Below the pieces are notes generated by a model. It was given only the letters and a program-made list of their open reading frames with translations. It had not been told where the DNA came from and did not search any database. The position numbers and the translations under genes are program-made. A stretch of DNA of 9,557 bases from Candidatus Omnitrophota bacterium (GTDB lineage: Bacteria; Omnitrophota; Gorgyraeia; Zapsychrales; Zapsychraceae). Positions 7,260 to 9,557 of the stretch are shown here, in pieces (positions within the stretch are counted from its first letter, which is position 1; each line of letters begins with the position of its first letter). The stretch is from contig JAKQLT010000239.1 in NCBI GenBank assembly GCA_029567025.1, positions 1 to 9,557 of the forward strand. Reading direction: 5' to 3'.

Positions 7260-8111
7260 ATGAATTGGGATTCTTCAGAAGATTATCAAAAAATTGCATT
7301 AGCCAATAAATTATATTATGAAAAAAATGCCAATCATTATGACCAAACATAAACCTGCGTCATTGATAAAAGATTTCAAGATGAGCTTTATGATGATTTG
7401 AAAGTCATTAAAGCGATGTTGGAGAGCGGCGGGAGGCATTCCTCAATCAAGGCCCTTGATGCTTGTGGTGGTTCTGGAAATGCGGCTTTAAAGGTTTTAG
7501 AGCTTGGAATGGAGGCTTGGCTTTGTGATCAGTCGCAGAATTTGATAAATATATTTGAAAAAAAGTGTAGCAAAAAAGGTTATGAATGCCATTTTATTTT
7601 AAGCGAGATTGGCCAATATTTAGCCACAACGAATGATTCGTATGATTTGATTGTTTTTTCATCAGCATTACATCATTTGGAAGATTATGAAAGCGTCCTA
7701 CGATTAGCGCTAAAGAGGTTAAATAATAATGGAATGATTTTTTCTTCTTTTGACCCTATCAAATGGAGATTTCCAGCAAAGCAGATTGTAAAAATAGAAT
7801 ATATTGTGTTTAAATTATTAAATGACTTTGGCGACTTCTTCCCTGCGGCCTATCGAAGAATTAGAAAGGTTTTTTCTTCGCGCCAAGAAAAAGAAAATAG
7901 AGCTGTTAAAGAAGATAATTTAGGAGAATTAGCAGAATTTCATGTTGATCAAGGAATAGATGATGACAGATTGGTCGTTCAATTAAAGCTTCATGGCGCA
8001 GAAATAATTTGGCATAAGAAATTATGCAAAAGCCGATATCGATTCTTTGAAATATTGTTAAGTGTTCTTGGATGTAAAACGAATTTTAAGTTGCTTTTAA
8101 AAAGAATTTAG
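7260..8111 (+). pseudogene. Class I SAM-dependent methyltransferase interrupted by in-frame TAA at 7350-7352
   Basis: From the ATG at 7260 the frame reads MNWDSSEDYQKIALANKLYY and on to NHYDQT, then meets TAA at codon 31. The same frame continues without shift as TCVIDKRFQDELYDDLKVIK to a stop at the 3' end near 8111, 283 codons in all. Counting from 7260, the SAM-binding motif I is DACGGSGN at about 67-74, an acidic ribose contact is D90, and YDLIVFSSALHHL lies at about 128-140. These are hallmarks of Methyltransf_11/25-type enzymes. The upstream part looks like the usual N-terminal helix of such proteins, so a real gene appears broken by one base change (for example GAA, CAA or TAT to TAA). 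Translation could restart at TTG 7398 or ATG 7416, giving a product of about 231-237 residues that keeps the catalytic fold but lacks the N-terminal cap. A sequencing error is the simplest alternative. The role, if active, would be methylation of a sugar or another small substrate. Confidence 0.72.
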
Positions 8112-8141
8112 ATTTTACCTTTTTTGAGATTAACTTTTACC

Positions 8142-8171
8142 AACCTCGTAGGTTTGTAAATAGGTTTTTTT
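8142..8171 (+). terminator. Possible weak terminator between the convergent operons
   Basis: AACCT (8142-8146) can pair with AGGTT at 8150-8154 (3-nt loop) or with a second AGGTT at 8162-8166. The latter is followed directly by five T residues (8167-8171). Stems are only 5 bp, so this is weak. Its place just after the plus-strand operon and before the end of the minus-strand operon is what makes it plausible. I see nothing else in the 73-bp spacer. Confidence 0.3.
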
Positions 8172-8184
8172 ATAGATGATGGAC

Positions 8185-8799
8185 TTATCGTCGAGTTCCT
8201 AAAAGAATAATCCAAGGAAAAGATGTTTTAATCGTGATAATCTTGAAATATTTTTGAACAAGGAATTTAAAGGTTTTTGATGACCAATGATTAAGATGCC
8301 CCGGAGTATTTCCTAAATCTTTGATGTATTTCCCTCTTAGCACATTTGCTATTCTCCAACCCGGTTCTTGCGGCACCGTTAATAGGCAATATTTACGGCT
8401 ATACATGGAAAGTATTTGTAACGCTTTATCTGGATTTTCAAGATGCTCTAATACTTCTGAACAAATCAGAAGATCTGCTGCGTCAGAGCCGTTTAAATCA
8501 TAGATAGATTTAACGTAAAAATCGATAGGTTTTTCTTTATGAAGATTTTTGGCTTTTTCAATGATAAGTTTTGACACATCGCAAGCCTTGATATTTTTAT
8601 ACCCCCAAGAGTTTATTTGAGAAGATAAATAACCTTCGCCACAGCCAATTTCTCGTATGTTTTCAATTTCTTTGCAGTAAGGATTAAGGATGTTTTTAAT
8701 AGATTTTAAGAAACGGTTTGTTAAAAGTTGTATAAGAGGATTTCGAGATTCAAATTTATTACAGATATTCCCTGCAATAATACCATTATCAATGAGCAT
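8185..8799 (-). CDS. Class I SAM-dependent methyltransferase
   Basis: This 204-residue protein has the SAM-binding motif I EIGCGEGYLS at 50-59, D74 as the probable ribose-binding acid, and SEVLEHLENPDKAL at 114-127, the motif IV/V region of Methyltransf_11/23 enzymes. The N-terminus (NKFESRNPLIQLLTNRF, 14-30) resembles a subgroup found beside glycosyltransferases in polysaccharide clusters. Length is normal for the family and no domain appears to be missing. The ATG at 8799 lies inside the upstream gene (11-bp overlap) and is preceded by GGAG (8807-8810) with 7 nt spacing, so the start is well supported. The substrate is not readable from sequence. Methylation of a glycan, a lipid-linked sugar or a small metabolite are all possible. 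It is the last gene of the minus-strand operon, convergent with the other methyltransferase gene ending at 8111. Confidence 0.88.
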   Translation of the reverse strand: MLIDNGIIAGNICNKFESRNPLIQLLTNRFLKSIKNILNPYCKEIENIREIGCGEGYLSSQINSWGYKNIKACDVSKLIIEKAKNLHKEKPIDFYVKSIYDLNGSDAADLLICSEVLEHLENPDKALQILSMYSRKYCLLTVPQEPGWRIANVLRGKYIKDLGNTPGHLNHWSSKTFKFLVQKYFKIITIKTSFPWIILLGTRR

Positions 8800-9349
8800 G
8801 AGCGTTCTCCAAAATAAAAAGTTGGTTAGCGCCTAAAAGAAATTTTTTGTATTCTCGGATTACAAGGCCGACTTGATCGCTTATTTTTTTTATGGCGAGA
8901 AAATCATAATAATCTTGATGTTCTTCTTCGGCTTCTCTGCTAAAAATTCCCATATGGCTTCCCCAAGAATAGATTTCTTTAAAATAGGGAGAAGGGGTTG
9001 TAAGAATGATGCATCCATGGGGCAAAAGATGTTTTTTGATATTTTCTAAGAAAGATTGAGGATCCACAATATGTTCAATCACAGCTAAAAGAACGATACA
9101 TGCGAAGGTGTCTTCTTTTTTTAAATTTTCTAACCGACAGAAGCGGTGTTGGGGATATTTTTTTTGGGCTTTTAATAAAGATTCATTATCAATATCAACG
9201 CCGGTGTATTTATCTGGTTTAAAAAAATCAGCTAAAGGGCCGTTGCTGCATCCAACATCTAATAAGGGAGTTTTTATGTAGGGTAAAGATGTTTTAATGC
9301 GGATTTTTCTTAAATATCCTGATAATAGTCCGCTAGTTTGATTGCTCAT
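8789..9349 (-). CDS. Class I SAM-dependent methyltransferase (Methyltransf_23-like)
   Basis: This 186-residue protein has motif I LLDVGCSNGPLADFF at 29-43, D52 in GVDID as the ribose-binding acid, and LLAVIEHIVDPQSFL (87-101) as the motif IV region. HLLPHGCIILTTPSP (107-121) is the usual post-motif strand. The C-terminal half holds an acidic segment, SREAEEEHQDYYDF (137-150), which resembles relatives in glycan loci. It differs clearly from the downstream methyltransferase in motif I (DVGCSNG against EIGCGEG), so the pair is not a recent duplication. The ATG at 9347-9349 overlaps the stop of the upstream glycosyltransferase in an ATGA arrangement, with no clear Shine-Dalgarno site, which points to translational coupling. 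The substrate is unknown; coupling to a membrane GT2 suggests a glycan or glycolipid target, but this is inference. Confidence 0.87.
   Translation of the reverse strand: MSNQTSGLLSGYLRKIRIKTSLPYIKTPLLDVGCSNGPLADFFKPDKYTGVDIDNESLLKAQKKYPQHRFCRLENLKKEDTFACIVLLAVIEHIVDPQSFLENIKKHLLPHGCIILTTPSPYFKEIYSWGSHMGIFSREAEEEHQDYYDFLAIKKISDQVGLVIREYKKFLLGANQLFILENAHAH
8807..8810 (-). promoter_or_regulatory. Ribosome binding site for the methyltransferase starting at 8799
   Basis: On the minus strand GGAG lies 7 nt before the ATG at 8799, inside the end of the upstream methyltransferase gene. It supports this start despite the 11-bp overlap. Confidence 0.6.
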
Positions 9350-9557
9350 AAAGAAGATTTTTTATAGCGCTCTTGGCGCATCTGATATTGAATATCTTCA
9401 AGGATTTTTCGATTAACCGCCAGAAGGTTTGACAGAAAAGCGACTAAGATAACTTGAAATCCTATGATAAGAAATCCGGAAGATAAAATAACGGATTGAA
9501 CATGCCCTTTGCCTTCACCGATAAAAATGAGCCATAAATAACGAAGGCCGATGATTA
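9346..9557 (-). CDS. C-terminal end of a membrane-anchored GT2 glycosyltransferase (5' part outside the window)
   Basis: Reading the minus strand from the window edge, an open frame of 69 codons ends with TGA at 9346-9348. Visible sequence includes GLRYLWLIFIGEGKGHVQS, then a strongly hydrophobic stretch (SSGFLIIGFQVILVAFLSNL, about residues 25-44 of the fragment) and a charged tail, ending QMRQERYKKSSL. This pattern, a GEGxGHxQS loop between membrane helices followed by a basic tail, matches the C-terminus of DPM1/GtrB-like GT2 enzymes, which move a sugar onto a polyprenyl phosphate or lipid acceptor at the inner membrane. The catalytic GT-A domain would lie beyond 9557, so the assignment rests on the tail alone. 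The stop overlaps the next start by 4 bp (ATGA), so the two genes are probably co-translated. Confidence 0.65.
   Translation of the reverse strand, partial: IIGLRYLWLIFIGEGKGHVQSVILSSGFLIIGFQVILVAFLSNLLAVNRKILEDIQYQMRQERYKKSSL

Noticed and set aside
7350..7352. TAA read as a sense codon (stop-codon reassignment)
   Set aside because: Most other genes in the window end with TAA at the natural end of their protein family, so TAA works as stop in this genome. A mutation or sequence error is simpler.
8321..8503. 60-codon plus-strand frame opposite the last minus-strand methyltransferase
   Set aside because: Antisense to a gene with clear SAM-binding motifs; no recognisable protein features.
1..9557. 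CRISPR array, insertion sequence, tRNA or rRNA gene, integrase or attachment site
   Set aside because: No spaced direct repeats, transposase-like frames, terminal inverted repeats or RNA gene signatures were seen on either strand.

Overview
This window is a stretch of a surface-polysaccharide biosynthesis locus from an AT-rich, probably Gram-negative bacterium. The gene set is glycosyltransferases, an O-antigen ligase/polymerase-like membrane protein, NDP-sugar enzymes and class I methyltransferases. These fit lipopolysaccharide O-antigen, capsule or exopolysaccharide synthesis. The sequence holds no rRNA, tRNA or housekeeping marker, so taxonomy stays open. Short spacers, mixed strong and weak Shine-Dalgarno sites and low GC suggest an uncultured candidate-phylum genome (Omnitrophota is one possibility), but this is a guess.

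Layout, plus strand (1-8111): eight genes in one direction with tiny gaps or overlaps, probably one transcript. In order they are: the 3' part of a GT2 glycosyltransferase (2-781); a GT4 glycosyltransferase (790-1929); a multi-spanning O-antigen ligase/polymerase-like protein (1922-3376); a LegB-type NDP-sugar 4,6-dehydratase (3425-4417); a sugar-1-phosphate nucleotidyltransferase (4410-5126); a GDP-6-deoxymannose-reductase-like SDR (5133-6053); a second GT4 with a cysteine cluster (6058-7245); and a class I methyltransferase gene interrupted by an in-frame TAA (7260-8111). The largest gap inside this run is 48 bp, at 3377-3424.

Layout, minus strand (9557-8185): three genes read toward the first group. 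They are the C-terminal end of a membrane-anchored GT2 transferase (9557-9346), then two different class I methyltransferases (9349-8789 and 8799-8185). These are joined by 4-bp and 11-bp overlaps. The two operons converge on a 73-bp spacer (8112-8184) with a weak possible terminator hairpin.

How the genes may work together (inference): the nucleotidyltransferase activates a hexose-1-phosphate, the dehydratase makes the 4-keto-6-deoxy intermediate, and the SDR reduces it to an NDP-6-deoxyhexose. The GT2 and GT4 enzymes would assemble the repeat unit on a lipid carrier. The Wzy/WaaL-like protein would polymerise it or transfer it at the periplasmic face. The methyltransferases could modify sugars or cap chains. 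No flippase (Wzx or ABC) is visible, so it must lie outside the window if there is one. I see a fairly ordinary glycan locus rather than a new class of system. The points most worth checking are the stop-interrupted methyltransferase, the dehydratase-nucleotidyltransferase-reductase trio, and the hydrophilic insert in the ligase/polymerase.
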